Part shown: piece by piece, positions 1-7,834 of the stretch
How the letters are laid out: each line of letters opens with the position of its first letter
Numbering within the stretch: the stretch's first letter is position 1
Source of the DNA: an uncultured Collinsella sp.
GTDB taxonomy: Bacteria; Actinomycetota; Coriobacteriia; Coriobacteriales; Coriobacteriaceae
Length of the DNA: 64,000 nucleotides
Assembly (NCBI GenBank): GCA_902482035.1
Contig: CABSYW010000008.1
Coordinates: 1-64,000 of the forward strand
Reading direction: 5' to 3'
Notes under the pieces: model-generated
What the model was told of the DNA's origin: nothing
Seen by the model: the letters and a program-made list of their open reading frames with translations, nothing else
Databases searched by the model: none
Program-made: the position numbers and the translations under genes

Positions 1-132
1 GGAATACATAGTCCACTGGAACACGAGCCGGAGGCAGGTAAGATTGAAGGGCCTGGCCCCGGAGGAGTTCCGGAATCAGGCCCTTGCGGCCTAGTCGCTA
101 TTTAGGGCGTCCAAGATTTGGGGCGCAGTTCA
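1..132 (+). mobile_element. Right end of an IS3-family insertion sequence (partial)
   Basis: The window opens inside an insertion sequence. A transposase C-terminus ends at 94 and is followed at 109-132 by GTCCAAGATTTGGGGCGCAGTTCA (given here as its two parts, GTCCAAGATTTG and GGGCGCAGTTCA). Its reverse complement starts TGAACTGCGCCCC and ends TTGGAC, the usual form of IS150/IS3-type terminal repeats. The left end lies outside the window, so the target duplication cannot be checked. Intactness is unknown. Confidence 0.75.
2..94 (+). CDS. IS3-family transposase, C-terminal 30 residues (partial at 5' end)
   Basis: The visible frame reads EYIVHWNTSRRQVRLKGLAP and then EEFRNQALAA before a TAG stop. 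The pattern Y-I-x-x-W-N-T-x-R-x-Q-x-x-L-K-G-L-x-P-x-E-F/Y is the C-terminal end of the DDE (rve) integrase-type transposase (OrfB) of IS3-family elements. The catalytic residues are upstream of the window. The frame ends 14 bp before the terminal inverted repeat, the normal spacing for these elements. Identity to the family is clear; whether the whole gene is intact cannot be seen. Confidence 0.75.
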   Translation, partial: EYIVHWNTSRRQVRLKGLAPEEFRNQALAA

Positions 133-217
133 TTGTTGTCATGTCCGGGCTTTTGTGTTTAGCGCCTTTTTGTTTGGAGACAATGAAATTAGCAAGAACG
201 TAAAGCTAGGAGGCGCT

Positions 218-1183
218 ATGTGTACGAGTATTCGATTTACCGATAATTCTGGCCACATGTATCTGGGCCGCAATCTCGACTGGAGCTTTGACTACGGCCA
301 ACAGGTTCGCGTGATGCCGCGCGGGTTTCACATTCCGTATTCGTTTATCGACGACGCGACAGCGGCGCACGCGGTGATCGGTATGTGCATCGATTACAAG
401 AACTACCCTATGTTCTTCGATTGCGGCAACGATGCGGGCCTCGCCGTGGCGGGTCTCAATTTCCCGGGTTATGCCGAGTATGCCGAGGACCCTGTCGACG
501 GCAAGACCAATATCGCGGCCTATGAGTTCCCCCTGTGGGTGGCAGCGACGTTCTCGACGGTTGATGAGGTCGAGGCCGCGCTGCGCGACACGGTGATTGT
601 CGCCAAATCTGCCGGAGAGGGGCTGGGCGTGTCGCTGCTCCATTGGATTATCGGCGACAGCCAGCGCAGCATCGTGGTCGAGATGATGGCTGACGGCCTG
701 CATGTATACGACGATCCGGTCGACACCCTTGCCAACCAGCCGACCTTCCCGTGGCACATGGAAAACCTGCGCACCTATATCACCGCCACAAGCGATTTTC
801 CGCAGACAGCGACATGGCGTGGCGCCGAGCTTAAGCCCTATGGAGCCGGTGCCGGCATGCGCGGCATTCCGGGCGATTGTTATTCGCCGAGCCGTTTTGT
901 AAAGGCGGCGTACCTCAATGCCAATTACCCGCAAAAGGAGAGCGAGACCGAAAACGTCGTTCGCATGTTCCGCTCGCTCGAGGGCGTGGTGATGATCGAG
1001 GGAGCGTCCAGGATGGGCGATGGCAAGTTCGAGAAGACTATCTACACCGGATGCTTTAGCGCGCGCACGGGCAATTATTACTACGCGATGTATGGGGATC
1101 CGTCGATTCGCTACGTGAGCCTGATGGATGCCGAGGGCGCGAGCCCCGATAGGCTCGTGGTTCCCGAGCCGCGTCGTTCGTAG
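218..1183 (+). CDS. Choloylglycine hydrolase family protein (bile salt hydrolase or penicillin V acylase type)
   Basis: This is an Ntn-hydrolase of 321 residues, expected to cleave the amide bond of conjugated bile salts (or of penicillin V). The start at 218 is chosen because the protein then begins Met-Cys-Thr, exposing the catalytic Cys2 after Met removal, and because AGGAGG lies 4-5 nt upstream; a longer frame from 155 has no such site. R18 and D21 in the LGRNLDW block, the GLNFPG block, an Asn in TLANQPTF, and an Arg in GDCYSPSRFVKA match the conserved BSH catalytic set. There is no signal peptide, so a cytoplasmic enzyme is expected. It lies directly beside an insertion-sequence end and is followed by a hairpin shared with the convergent kup gene. 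Substrate preference cannot be decided from sequence alone. Confidence 0.88.
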   Translation: MCTSIRFTDNSGHMYLGRNLDWSFDYGQQVRVMPRGFHIPYSFIDDATAAHAVIGMCIDYKNYPMFFDCGNDAGLAVAGLNFPGYAEYAEDPVDGKTNIAAYEFPLWVAATFSTVDEVEAALRDTVIVAKSAGEGLGVSLLHWIIGDSQRSIVVEMMADGLHVYDDPVDTLANQPTFPWHMENLRTYITATSDFPQTATWRGAELKPYGAGAGMRGIPGDCYSPSRFVKAAYLNANYPQKESETENVVRMFRSLEGVVMIEGASRMGDGKFEKTIYTGCFSARTGNYYYAMYGDPSIRYVSLMDAEGASPDRLVVPEPRRS

Positions 1184-1206
1184 CTCACCGGTCCGTTGCG
1201 ACATAA

Positions 1207-1242
1207 AACGGCTCCGCACCTTTTATGAGATGCGGAGCCGTT
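1207..1242. terminator. Bidirectional hairpin between convergent bsh-like gene and kup
   Basis: AACGGCTCCGCA (1207-1218) pairs perfectly with TGCGGAGCCGTT (1231-1242). On the minus strand the stem is followed by TTTTATG, so it is best as the kup terminator, but it also closes the plus-strand gene. Confidence 0.7.
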
Positions 1243-1264
1243 GTCGTCAATGGCTGGTGGCGTG

Positions 1265-3496
1265 TTAGTAGTTGGCGTCGTTGAGCTGGGTGCTCTCGAG
1301 TCCGTCGAGTTGCTGTTGCTCGGGCGTATCGGCGACGCTCTCGAGCAGCTCGGTGGGATCGATGTTCATGTCCCTACCGGCCTCGTTGCCGTTGACCAAG
1401 TCGTCCGAGAAGATGTCGACTTCCATTTCCTCGGCCTCTTCGATCTGAACCTCGAGCGGCACCTGGGTGCGCACGAGCTTAACGGCCGGGCGCATGCGGG
1501 CAAACAGCGGCACGTACTCGATGATGATGGCCGAGTTCTCAAGACCGTACCAGCGTGCCGGGCTTCCGCAGGCGCGGCGGACGGCGTACTTGATGGCCAT
1601 CACGCGGTGGTCGTTGCGGTTGATGTCTGTTTCGGGGGCAAGCATCTTGCGCAGCGTGCAAAAGCGGAAGTCACCCACGTTGCCGCGCGTCTCGTAGATA
1701 GAGTAGGTGTGATGTTGCGGCGGCAGCTCGCCCGATGCCATCAAGTCGCCGACGATCTGACGCAGATAGGCGTTGACGCGCTGGTTGACCTTAAAGCCCA
1801 GGTCCAGGCGAACGCGGAAGAGGAAGTCCGTGCCGAAGGTCTCGACGGAATACTCGTGCGTATAGGGTTCGTCGGTAACGTGTACGTTGATGAACCAATA
1901 TGCCTTGGCGCGCTTGGGGTGCTTGTCCAGGATGGAATAGAGCACGTCGCGGTCGAGTGTGAGCGGGTCGGGGCTGTTGGTGAGAAATACCAGATTGTCG
2001 GCGAGCACGGGATAGGTCTCGTCGTTGCGCAGGCGGTTGAGCTGGTCGATGTACTTGGAGACGGGCAGCAAAATCGTCTGCGTGCGCTCGATGGCGGTGC
2101 CGCGGCGCCACACGTACATAAGGCCAAACAGCAGTGCGGCCAGGAAGATCATGACGTAGCCGCCGTCAAAGAACATGGTGAGGCACGAGGCGAAGAAGCA
2201 CAGCTCAATGGCACCAAAGAGCAGGGCGAAGACGCAGGCACCCAGCCTGTGCTTGAGGATGCCGGCGATGTAGCTCGTCAAAAGCGTCGTGGTCATGAGC
2301 ATGGTCACGGTAATGGCGAGGCCGTAGGCGCTCTCCATGCGCTCGGAGTTTTGGAACAGCAGCACGATGAAGATGCAGCCGACCCACATGATGTTATTGA
2401 CGAGCGGAATATAGAGCTGGCCCTTGGTGTCGCTGGGGTAGTGGATGCGCAGATGCGGCATAAGGTTGAGACGCGTTGCCTCGGATACCAGCGAGAACGA
2501 GCCGGTGATGAGCGCCTGCGAGGCAATGATGGCCGCCACGGCCGAAAGCACGATGGCAAAGGGGCGCAGGGGCTCGGGGAGCATCATATAGAACGGGTTG
2601 ACGATATCCATCGCGAGCAACTGGGGATTGGAATTGTTGGCGAGCAGCCAAGCGCCCTGACCCAGGTAGTTAAGGATAAGCGCCGCTTTAACAAACGGCC
2701 AGGATGCGTAGATGTTGGCCTTGCCCACGTGGCCCATGTCTGAATAGAGCGCCTCGGCGCCGGTCGTCGACAGGAAGACGAAGCCGAGCACCATGATGCC
2801 CGAGTGGTTGATGGGCGAGAACAGGAACATGACGCCGCGGATGGGGTTGAGCGCGCGCAAGATGGACAGGTTGCCGAGCATGTTGAATAGACCGGCGCCT
2901 GCCAGGAACAGGAACCACAGCGTCATGAGCGGACCGAACAGCTTGCCGATTGACGAGGTGCCAGCGCGCTGCATGGCAAACAGGCCACAGATAATGATGA
3001 TGGTAATAATGATGACGTTAGTTTGCCCGTCACCCAACAGCGCGTGGCCCCACTCGATGGTGCGCAGACCCTCGATGGCCGTGGTAACCGTGACGGCGGG
3101 GGTGAGGATGCCGTCGGCGAGCAGCGCCGCACCGCCGATCATGGCGGGGAGAATCAGCCACGGTGCCACCTTGCGTACCAGGCTAAACAGGGCGAAGATG
3201 CCGCCTTCGTTGTGGTTGTCGGCCTTCATGGCGATTACCACGTACTTGACCGTGGTCACGAGCGTCATGGTCCAGATGACGAGCGAAAGCGCGCCCAGGA
3301 TCATGTCCTCGCTGACGGTACCGATGCCGCCGTTGTTGGCGACGATTGATTTCATGGTGTACATGGGGCTCGTGCCGATGTCGCCATAGACGACGCCGAG
3401 CGTTACGAGCAGCATACCAGCGGAGAGGGGAATGGCTCCGTGCCCGCCTTGACCACGCTGGTCTTGGGGGCTTGCCTCCAGTTTGTTGTGTGCCAC
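1265..3496 (-). CDS. kup: Kup-family potassium uptake protein
   Basis: This is a Kup/HAK/KUP K+ (H+ symport) transporter of about 743 residues in the cytoplasmic membrane. The signature GVVYGDIGTSPMYTM lies in the first membrane segment, followed by roughly twelve hydrophobic segments over the first ~460 residues and a ~280-residue cytosolic C-terminal domain, as is usual for the family. A GTG at 3496 is preferred because AAGGGAG sits 5 nt upstream of it; an ATG six codons earlier (3514) has no clear ribosome site. Two inverted repeats upstream (3520-3538, 3596-3619) are candidate control elements. It is a single-gene unit ending in the 1207-1242 hairpin. Confidence 0.92.
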   Translation of the reverse strand: MAHNKLEASPQDQRGQGGHGAIPLSAGMLLVTLGVVYGDIGTSPMYTMKSIVANNGGIGTVSEDMILGALSLVIWTMTLVTTVKYVVIAMKADNHNEGGIFALFSLVRKVAPWLILPAMIGGAALLADGILTPAVTVTTAIEGLRTIEWGHALLGDGQTNVIIITIIIICGLFAMQRAGTSSIGKLFGPLMTLWFLFLAGAGLFNMLGNLSILRALNPIRGVMFLFSPINHSGIMVLGFVFLSTTGAEALYSDMGHVGKANIYASWPFVKAALILNYLGQGAWLLANNSNPQLLAMDIVNPFYMMLPEPLRPFAIVLSAVAAIIASQALITGSFSLVSEATRLNLMPHLRIHYPSDTKGQLYIPLVNNIMWVGCIFIVLLFQNSERMESAYGLAITVTMLMTTTLLTSYIAGILKHRLGACVFALLFGAIELCFFASCLTMFFDGGYVMIFLAALLFGLMYVWRRGTAIERTQTILLPVSKYIDQLNRLRNDETYPVLADNLVFLTNSPDPLTLDRDVLYSILDKHPKRAKAYWFINVHVTDEPYTHEYSVETFGTDFLFRVRLDLGFKVNQRVNAYLRQIVGDLMASGELPPQHHTYSIYETRGNVGDFRFCTLRKMLAPETDINRNDHRVMAIKYAVRRACGSPARWYGLENSAIIIEYVPLFARMRPAVKLVRTQVPLEVQIEEAEEMEVDIFSDDLVNGNEAGRDMNIDPTELLESVADTPEQQQLDGLESTQLNDANY

Positions 3497-3519
3497 GTGG
3501 ACTCCCTTAGACATCCGGT

Positions 3520-3538
3520 TATCTGTCTAGGACAGATA
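3520..3538. promoter_or_regulatory. Perfect inverted repeat upstream of kup (operator or leader hairpin)
   Basis: TATCTGTC (3520-3527), spacer TAG, GACAGATA (3531-3538). It lies about 12 nt before the likely kup ribosome site. Either a dimeric regulator site or an mRNA hairpin next to the ribosome site would fit. Confidence 0.5.
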
Positions 3539-3595
3539 CCTTTATGCCGTCTTTATACATACAAGAGCAGTTTGGCACATCAGGTTATTTTAGAC

Positions 3596-3619
3596 AATAA
3601 TCCTCAGCTGGGGATTATT
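3596..3619. repeat. 24-bp palindrome between the EamA gene and kup
   Basis: AATAATCC (3596-3603) pairs with GGATTATT (3612-3619) around an internal CAGCTG core. It lies after the EamA stop (3654) and before kup, so it may terminate the EamA transcript, though no strong T-run follows, or bind a regulator of kup. Confidence 0.45.
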
Positions 3620-3653
3620 TATGTACGTGGGTAGCATTTCGAAACAGGGGCTT

Positions 3654-4565
3654 TTAAGCACGTGCTGTCTGGGCTATGCCAGCCTTGGCGCTTGCGCGTT
3701 TGCCGGCGAGTTCGCAAAAAATCGCGCCGCCGATGATAAGCGCGGCACCCATCAGGCGGACCGGTGTTATGGCTTCGCCCAAAAGGACGGCCGAGAACAC
3801 GACGGCCGAAAGCGGCTCGAGGTAGCCGACGACCGCGACGGTCTGCACGGGCAGCCTGGCGACGGCGCTAAAGTAGAGCAGGCAACCGATGCCGGTGTTG
3901 ATGACGCCGAGCATGACGACGGCGCGCCAATCAATACTGGCGGCGACGCCGGCGGACAGGAATGAGGGAGCGCCCTGCGTGATGAGCGTGAGGACCAGCG
4001 CGGTCACAAAGGCGGCGCTCACCTGGAGCGTGGAGTTCTCGAGGCCTTCGATGTGTGGCGCACCCTTGCTAGCGATGACCATCAGCGCATAGCAAAATGC
4101 CGAGGCGATACCGCAGACGATACCCGCAATGGGCATATTGCCGCCTAGACCTTGCGCTGCAATGAGAAAAGCACCACAAGCAACGGCGACAAAGCCGGCG
4201 ATTTTGCCGCCGGTCAGCTTTTCGCCAAAGATGAGCGGGGAGAGCGCCATAACGATGATGGGGCCACAGTAGTACAGCAGCGAGGATACGCCGACGCCGA
4301 TCGTCTGGTAGGCGCGGAACAGAAAAATCCAGCTGGCGCCCAGCGCGGCTCCCGAGAGAAGGAGTGCTGCGGCTTCGCGGGGACGAGATGGCGCCTGCAG
4401 TTTATGGCGTTGGGTGATGACAAGGATAGTGACAAGCGAGAGGGCGCCCAAAAACGTGCGCAGTAGCACGATATCGGAGCTCGGCAGTGCGATGGCGGCG
4501 GCGATGATGCCGTTGGAGCCAAACAATAGCAATGCTGCTAAGTACGTAAACAGTCCGTTGTTCAT
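3654..4565 (-). CDS. EamA/DMT-family transporter
   Basis: This is a 303-residue membrane protein of the drug/metabolite transporter superfamily. It shows ten hydrophobic segments arranged as two EamA repeats (about residues 5-140 and 150-290), with the typical PLIFGEKLTGGKIAGFVAV and LEPLSAVVFSAVLLGEAITP blocks at equivalent places in each half. Substrate is unknown; the family exports amino acids, nucleosides or drugs. It is divergent from a LysR-type regulator across a 118-bp gap holding a GTTCAC-N5-GTGAAC site, which suggests that regulator controls it. A GAGGGG stretch lies about 11 nt before the ATG. Confidence 0.85.
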   Translation of the reverse strand: MNNGLFTYLAALLLFGSNGIIAAAIALPSSDIVLLRTFLGALSLVTILVITQRHKLQAPSRPREAAALLLSGAALGASWIFLFRAYQTIGVGVSSLLYYCGPIIVMALSPLIFGEKLTGGKIAGFVAVACGAFLIAAQGLGGNMPIAGIVCGIASAFCYALMVIASKGAPHIEGLENSTLQVSAAFVTALVLTLITQGAPSFLSAGVAASIDWRAVVMLGVINTGIGCLLYFSAVARLPVQTVAVVGYLEPLSAVVFSAVLLGEAITPVRLMGAALIIGGAIFCELAGKRASAKAGIAQTARA

Positions 4566-4594
4566 GCGCTGACATCCCCTCTATATCCGAACAT

Positions 4595-4611
4595 GTTCAC
4601 TATGGGTGAAC
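4595..4611. promoter_or_regulatory. LysR-type operator candidate in the EamA/lysR divergent region
   Basis: GTTCAC-TATGG-GTGAAC is a perfect 6-bp inverted repeat containing the T-N11-A pattern of LysR-family sites. It lies between the divergent genes. Confidence 0.5.
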
Positions 4612-4632
4612 TGGCTTTAGAAGAAAAGCGAA

Positions 4633-4638
4633 TATAAT
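4633..4638 (+). promoter_or_regulatory. Consensus -10 box (TATAAT) for the LysR-type gene
   Basis: TATAAT at 4633-4638 matches the sigma-70 -10 consensus perfectly; the -35 region (around CTGGCT) is weak, as expected for a promoter under regulator control. Confidence 0.45.
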
Positions 4639-4683
4639 GCATGGAAAACATGACAAAAACTCATGCAAGGGCGGGGACGTGCC

Positions 4684-5541
4684 GTGGAGACCAATATCCA
4701 AAAGATGCAGGTGCTGCTCGAGACCGTGCGCGCCGGCAGTTTTACGCGCGCCGCCGAGCGGCTGAGCTATTCGCAGTCGGGCGTGAGCCGTATGGTGGCC
4801 GATCTTGAGGCCGATTGGGGCTTTAAGGTGCTCGACCGCAGTCGCGAGGGCGTAGTGCTTTCTGCCGACGGGCGGCAGGTCATGCCGGCTGTCGAGGCGC
4901 TCTGTGAGGAATTCACTCGCCTGCAGCGACGCGTGGATAAGATGCGTGGGCTCATGCGCGGCAAAATCTGCATCGGTACGTTTTCGAGCGTGGCGACCCA
5001 CGTGCTGCCGCCGGTGATTGCGCGCTTTCGCGCCGATCATCCGGATGTCGATTACGAGCTGCTGATGGGTGATTACTCCGAGATTGAGCAATGGGTGGCG
5101 GAAGGCCGCTGCGACCTGGGTTTTATCCCGCGTGAGCCACGCGGTGCTGGCATGGCGTCGCGGCCGTTGGCGCAAGACGAGCTGATGGCCGTGGTGCCGG
5201 CAGATTCTTTGCTTGCCACGGCGGAGGTCGTCTCTCTTGCCGATTTAGCCAACGAGCAGTTTATTCTGCTAGAACGCGGCACCGATGATGAGATTACGCC
5301 GCTGTTCCGTCGGGCGGGACTGACGGTGTGCTCCAAGCTGTCGACCTGGGATGACTATGCGATTATGGCCATGGTCGAGGACGGCCTGGGCGTGAGCATT
5401 CTTCCCGCGCTCATCTTGCGCCGCTGTCAGTTCGATGTTGCCGTGCGTTCGCTCGAGGGACATCCCCATCGGCAGATCAATGCGATATATCGCACGGCTG
5501 ACGTTTCGCTTGCCGCCGCTCGATTCCTTGAATACCTCTAA
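4684..5541 (+). CDS. LysR-family transcriptional regulator
   Basis: This 285-residue regulator has an N-terminal winged helix-turn-helix (QKMQVLLETVRAGSFTRAAE then SQSGVSRMVADLE) and a C-terminal periplasmic-binding-protein-like effector domain (about residues 85-285). The GTG at 4684 gives the usual short N-terminus and has GGGGAC upstream; an in-frame ATG at 4663 would add seven residues without a ribosome site. It is divergent from the EamA transporter, the classic arrangement in which a LysR protein controls its neighbour and itself. The effector is not known. It ends before a 160-bp leader of the next gene. Confidence 0.88.
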   Translation: METNIQKMQVLLETVRAGSFTRAAERLSYSQSGVSRMVADLEADWGFKVLDRSREGVVLSADGRQVMPAVEALCEEFTRLQRRVDKMRGLMRGKICIGTFSSVATHVLPPVIARFRADHPDVDYELLMGDYSEIEQWVAEGRCDLGFIPREPRGAGMASRPLAQDELMAVVPADSLLATAEVVSLADLANEQFILLERGTDDEITPLFRRAGLTVCSKLSTWDDYAIMAMVEDGLGVSILPALILRRCQFDVAVRSLEGHPHRQINAIYRTADVSLAAARFLEYL

Positions 5542-5601
5542 ACGCGTACACGCCATTGTCCGCTTTGGGCAAATCTCGGAGTCCGGTACATTTTCTTATG
5601 A

Positions 5602-5685
5602 AATTGAACTTTCGAATGAGGTGCCGCGCTATACTGCTTGCTAAATTGAACCTTGGTTCAATTCGTGTTCTATAAATTGAACTTT
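5602..5685 (+). promoter_or_regulatory. Cluster of AATTGAAC operator-like repeats upstream of the HTH-aminotransferase gene
   Basis: AATTGAACTTT occurs at 5602-5612 and 5675-5685, and AATTGAACCTT at 5644-5654, where it forms a perfect palindrome AATTGAACC-TT-GGTTCAATT (5644-5663). TATACT at 5630-5635 could be a -10 box, so the sites would overlap the promoter. The XRE domain of the next gene is the obvious candidate binder. Confidence 0.6.
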
Positions 5686-5703
5686 GCCAGCAAGGAGGTT
5701 CCT

Positions 5704-7224
5704 GTGGCCCAAGAGACGTTTTGCGATCGCCTGCGACAGACTATGTCCAATCGCGACGTTCGCCAGTCGGACGTAATCCGCGCATCGGAGATGCTCGGCA
5801 AAAAACTCGGCAAGAGTCAGATGAGCCAATATGTGAGCGGCAAGACGATCCCGCGGCGCGATGTGGCTGAGCTGCTCGCCCGTATTTTGGAGGTCGATGT
5901 TACCTGGCTGCTTGCCGGCGACGCCGATCAAGGCGAGGCATCATCACCCCGCAACGATTCCAAGCCCGAACCCCATCCCTCAGCTCAAATTGCAAGGAGC
6001 ACCACCATGCGTACTTTTTCTAAATCCACCAAGCTCGATAACGTCCTGTATGACGTGCGCGGTCCCGTCGTCGACGAGGCCGCCCGTATGGAGGACGAGG
6101 GCGAGCGCATCCTCAAGCTCAATATCGGCAACCCGGCGCCCTTCGGTTTCCGCACGCCCGACGAGGTCATCAAGGACATGCGCCAGCAGCTGCCCGACTG
6201 CGAAGGCTATTCCAACTCGCGCGGCTTGTTCTCCGCGCGCAAGGCGATCATGCAGTATTCGCAGATCAAGGGCCTGCCCAACGTTCAGATGGAGCATATC
6301 TACACGGGCAACGGCGTGTCCGAGCTCATTCAGCTTTCGATGAACGCGCTGCTCGACAATGGCGACGAGATTCTGATCCCCAGCCCCGACTATCCGCTCT
6401 GGACGGCGTGCGCGACCCTTGCCGGCGGTCATCCCGTACACTATCTGTGCGATGAGCAGGCGGATTGGTATCCCGACCTGGAGGATATGGAGTCCAAGAT
6501 CACGAGCGCGACCAAAGCTCTCGTCATCATCAACCCCAACAACCCCACGGGTTCCGTCTATCCGCGCGAGGTGCTCGAGGGCATCGTCGAGGTTGCACGC
6601 AGGCATCAGCTGATGATCTTTGCCGATGAGATCTACGACCGCCTGTGCATGGACGGCTACGAGCACGTCTCGATTGCCTCGCTCGCTCCCGATCTGCCCT
6701 GCGTCACCTTTAGCGGCCTTTCCAAGTCGCACATGATCGCGGGCTATCGTATTGGCTGGATGGTGCTTTCGGGCAACCAGCGCTGCATGAGCGACTTCAT
6801 CATGGGCATCAACATGCTCTCCAACATGCGCCTGTGCTCCAACGTGCCGGCCCAGTCGATCGTCCAGACGGCGCTCGGCGGCCATCAGTCGGTCAACGAC
6901 TACATCCGCCCCGGCGGTCGTGTCTACGAGCAGCGCAACTTTGTGTATGAGGCGCTCAGCAAGATCGACGGCATCTCGGTGGTCAAGCCGCGTGCGGCGT
7001 TCTACATCTTCCCCAAGATGGATGTGAAGAAGTTCAACATCACCGATGACGAGCAGTTCGCCCTTGACCTGCTGCACGAGAAGAAGATCCTGATCACGCG
7101 CGGCGGCGGCTTCAACTGGGCTGAGCCCGACCACTTCCGCATCGTGTACCTGCCGCGCATGGAAGTGCTCAAAGAGTCCCTCGAAGACCTCGCCGACTTC
7201 TTTGACCATTACCGCCAATCGTAG
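5704..7224 (+). CDS. XRE-type HTH domain fused to a class I aminotransferase (AlaT/AlaA-like)
   Basis: The 506-residue product starts at GTG 5704, 5 nt after AAGGAGG. Residues ~5-75 form a Cro/C1-type helix-turn-helix (RQSDVIRASEMLGKKL, KSQMSQYVSGKTIP), followed by a ~25-residue linker. Residues 102-506 are a fold-type I PLP aminotransferase with NPNNPTG at ~277, SGLSKSHMIAGYRIGW with the PLP lysine at ~341, and the GGGFNW region near the end. The closest recognisable relatives are glutamate-pyruvate transaminases. An AAGGAG 7 nt before the in-frame ATG at 6007 could let the enzyme also be made alone. MocR proteins are an analogous architecture but use a GntR helix. The gene may sense PLP or an amino acid and regulate itself through AATTGAAC sites. 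Confidence 0.85.
   Translation: MAQETFCDRLRQTMSNRDVRQSDVIRASEMLGKKLGKSQMSQYVSGKTIPRRDVAELLARILEVDVTWLLAGDADQGEASSPRNDSKPEPHPSAQIARSTTMRTFSKSTKLDNVLYDVRGPVVDEAARMEDEGERILKLNIGNPAPFGFRTPDEVIKDMRQQLPDCEGYSNSRGLFSARKAIMQYSQIKGLPNVQMEHIYTGNGVSELIQLSMNALLDNGDEILIPSPDYPLWTACATLAGGHPVHYLCDEQADWYPDLEDMESKITSATKALVIINPNNPTGSVYPREVLEGIVEVARRHQLMIFADEIYDRLCMDGYEHVSIASLAPDLPCVTFSGLSKSHMIAGYRIGWMVLSGNQRCMSDFIMGINMLSNMRLCSNVPAQSIVQTALGGHQSVNDYIRPGGRVYEQRNFVYEALSKIDGISVVKPRAAFYIFPKMDVKKFNITDDEQFALDLLHEKKILITRGGGFNWAEPDHFRIVYLPRMEVLKESLEDLADFFDHYRQS
5994..6009 (+). promoter_or_regulatory. Internal ribosome-binding site and ATG at the HTH/aminotransferase boundary
   Basis: AAGGAG (5994-5999), seven-base spacer, ATG (6007-6009), in frame with the fusion. 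A product from here would be a normal 405-residue aminotransferase (MRTFSKSTKLDN...). The quality and placement of the site argue it is functional. Confidence 0.6.
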
Positions 7225-7319
7225 GGGATTAGGTGCCTGCCGCCGCAAGAATCGAGACGTCGCAGGATAGACATACGACAGCGAGCGAGCCGCATTTGCG
7301 CCAAGGTGACGTGAAATGA

Positions 7320-7348
7320 GAGGGCGCTGACCTTCTGGTCGCGCCCTC
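7320..7348. terminator. Strong hairpin downstream of the HTH-aminotransferase gene
   Basis: GAGGGCGC (7320-7327) pairs with GCGCCCTC (7341-7348), with an inner GACC/GGTC stem. No T-run follows; the next bases are GAAATTGAACG, a fourth copy of AATTGAAC. Confidence 0.5.
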
Positions 7349-7399
7349 GAAATTGAACGTCAGATTGGCGTGAATGCGGCTCGCGCAGCGTCAAGTGGT

Positions 7400-7421
7400 C
7401 CGCCGTTCGGTAGAACGGCGG
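7400..7421 (-). terminator. Hairpin just after the def stop codon
   Basis: CCGCCGTTC-GGTA-GAACGGCGG, perfect 9-bp stem, placed 3 bp after the end of the minus-strand deformylase gene. No T-run, so the assignment as terminator is tentative. Confidence 0.45.
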
Positions 7422-7423
7422 AA

Positions 7424-7834
7424 CTATATAACAATCCCGTTGCAGTGGTCGATTTCGTGCTGGATGATCTCGGCGGTGTAGCCCGAGAAGTTTTTGATGC
7501 GATGGACGAAGTTCTCGTCCAAATACTCAACCTTAATGCGGCGATAGCGGGTACAGGGGCGCTCGCCGATCAGCGAGAGGCATCCTTCGCTCGTCTGATA
7601 GGCATTGACCTGCTCAAGAATTTGAGGGTTGTACATCAGGAGCGCTCTATTACCGTCCTTAACGCAGATGATGCGTTTGCGCACGCCGATCATGTTGGCG
7701 GCGAGGCCCACGCACTCGTGCTCATGCTCGTGGAGTGTATCCAGGAGATCCTGCCCGGTCACGGCATCGTCGGGTCCCGCGTCTTCGGAAGGCAGGCGCA
7801 AAAAGAACTCGGATTTCATGATGGGCTTAATCAT
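7424..7834 (-). CDS. def: Peptide deformylase, short form
   Basis: This is a 136-residue metalloenzyme expected to remove the N-formyl group from nascent proteins. Motif II is EGCLS (83-87, metal Cys) and motif III is QHEIDH (125-130, two metal His plus catalytic Glu), both canonical. Motif I is GLAANMIG (43-50), where typical deformylases have GLAAPQIG, so the conserved active-site Gln is replaced. The start at 7834 follows GAGGAGCC; a frame extending to 8050 has no homology-like sequence. The C-terminus stops six residues after the HEIDH motif, shorter than housekeeping enzymes. It may be a second, specialised deformylase; another copy would have to exist elsewhere to support that. Confidence 0.82.
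   Translation of the reverse strand: MIKPIMKSEFFLRLPSEDAGPDDAVTGQDLLDTLHEHEHECVGLAANMIGVRKRIICVKDGNRALLMYNPQILEQVNAYQTSEGCLSLIGERPCTRYRRIKVEYLDENFVHRIKNFSGYTAEIIQHEIDHCNGIVI

Noticed and set aside
1241..2743. Long open frame antisense to kup (500 codons)
   Set aside because: It mirrors the reading frame of kup, has no ribosome site and a low-complexity His/Gln/Val composition typical of antisense frames in high-GC DNA.
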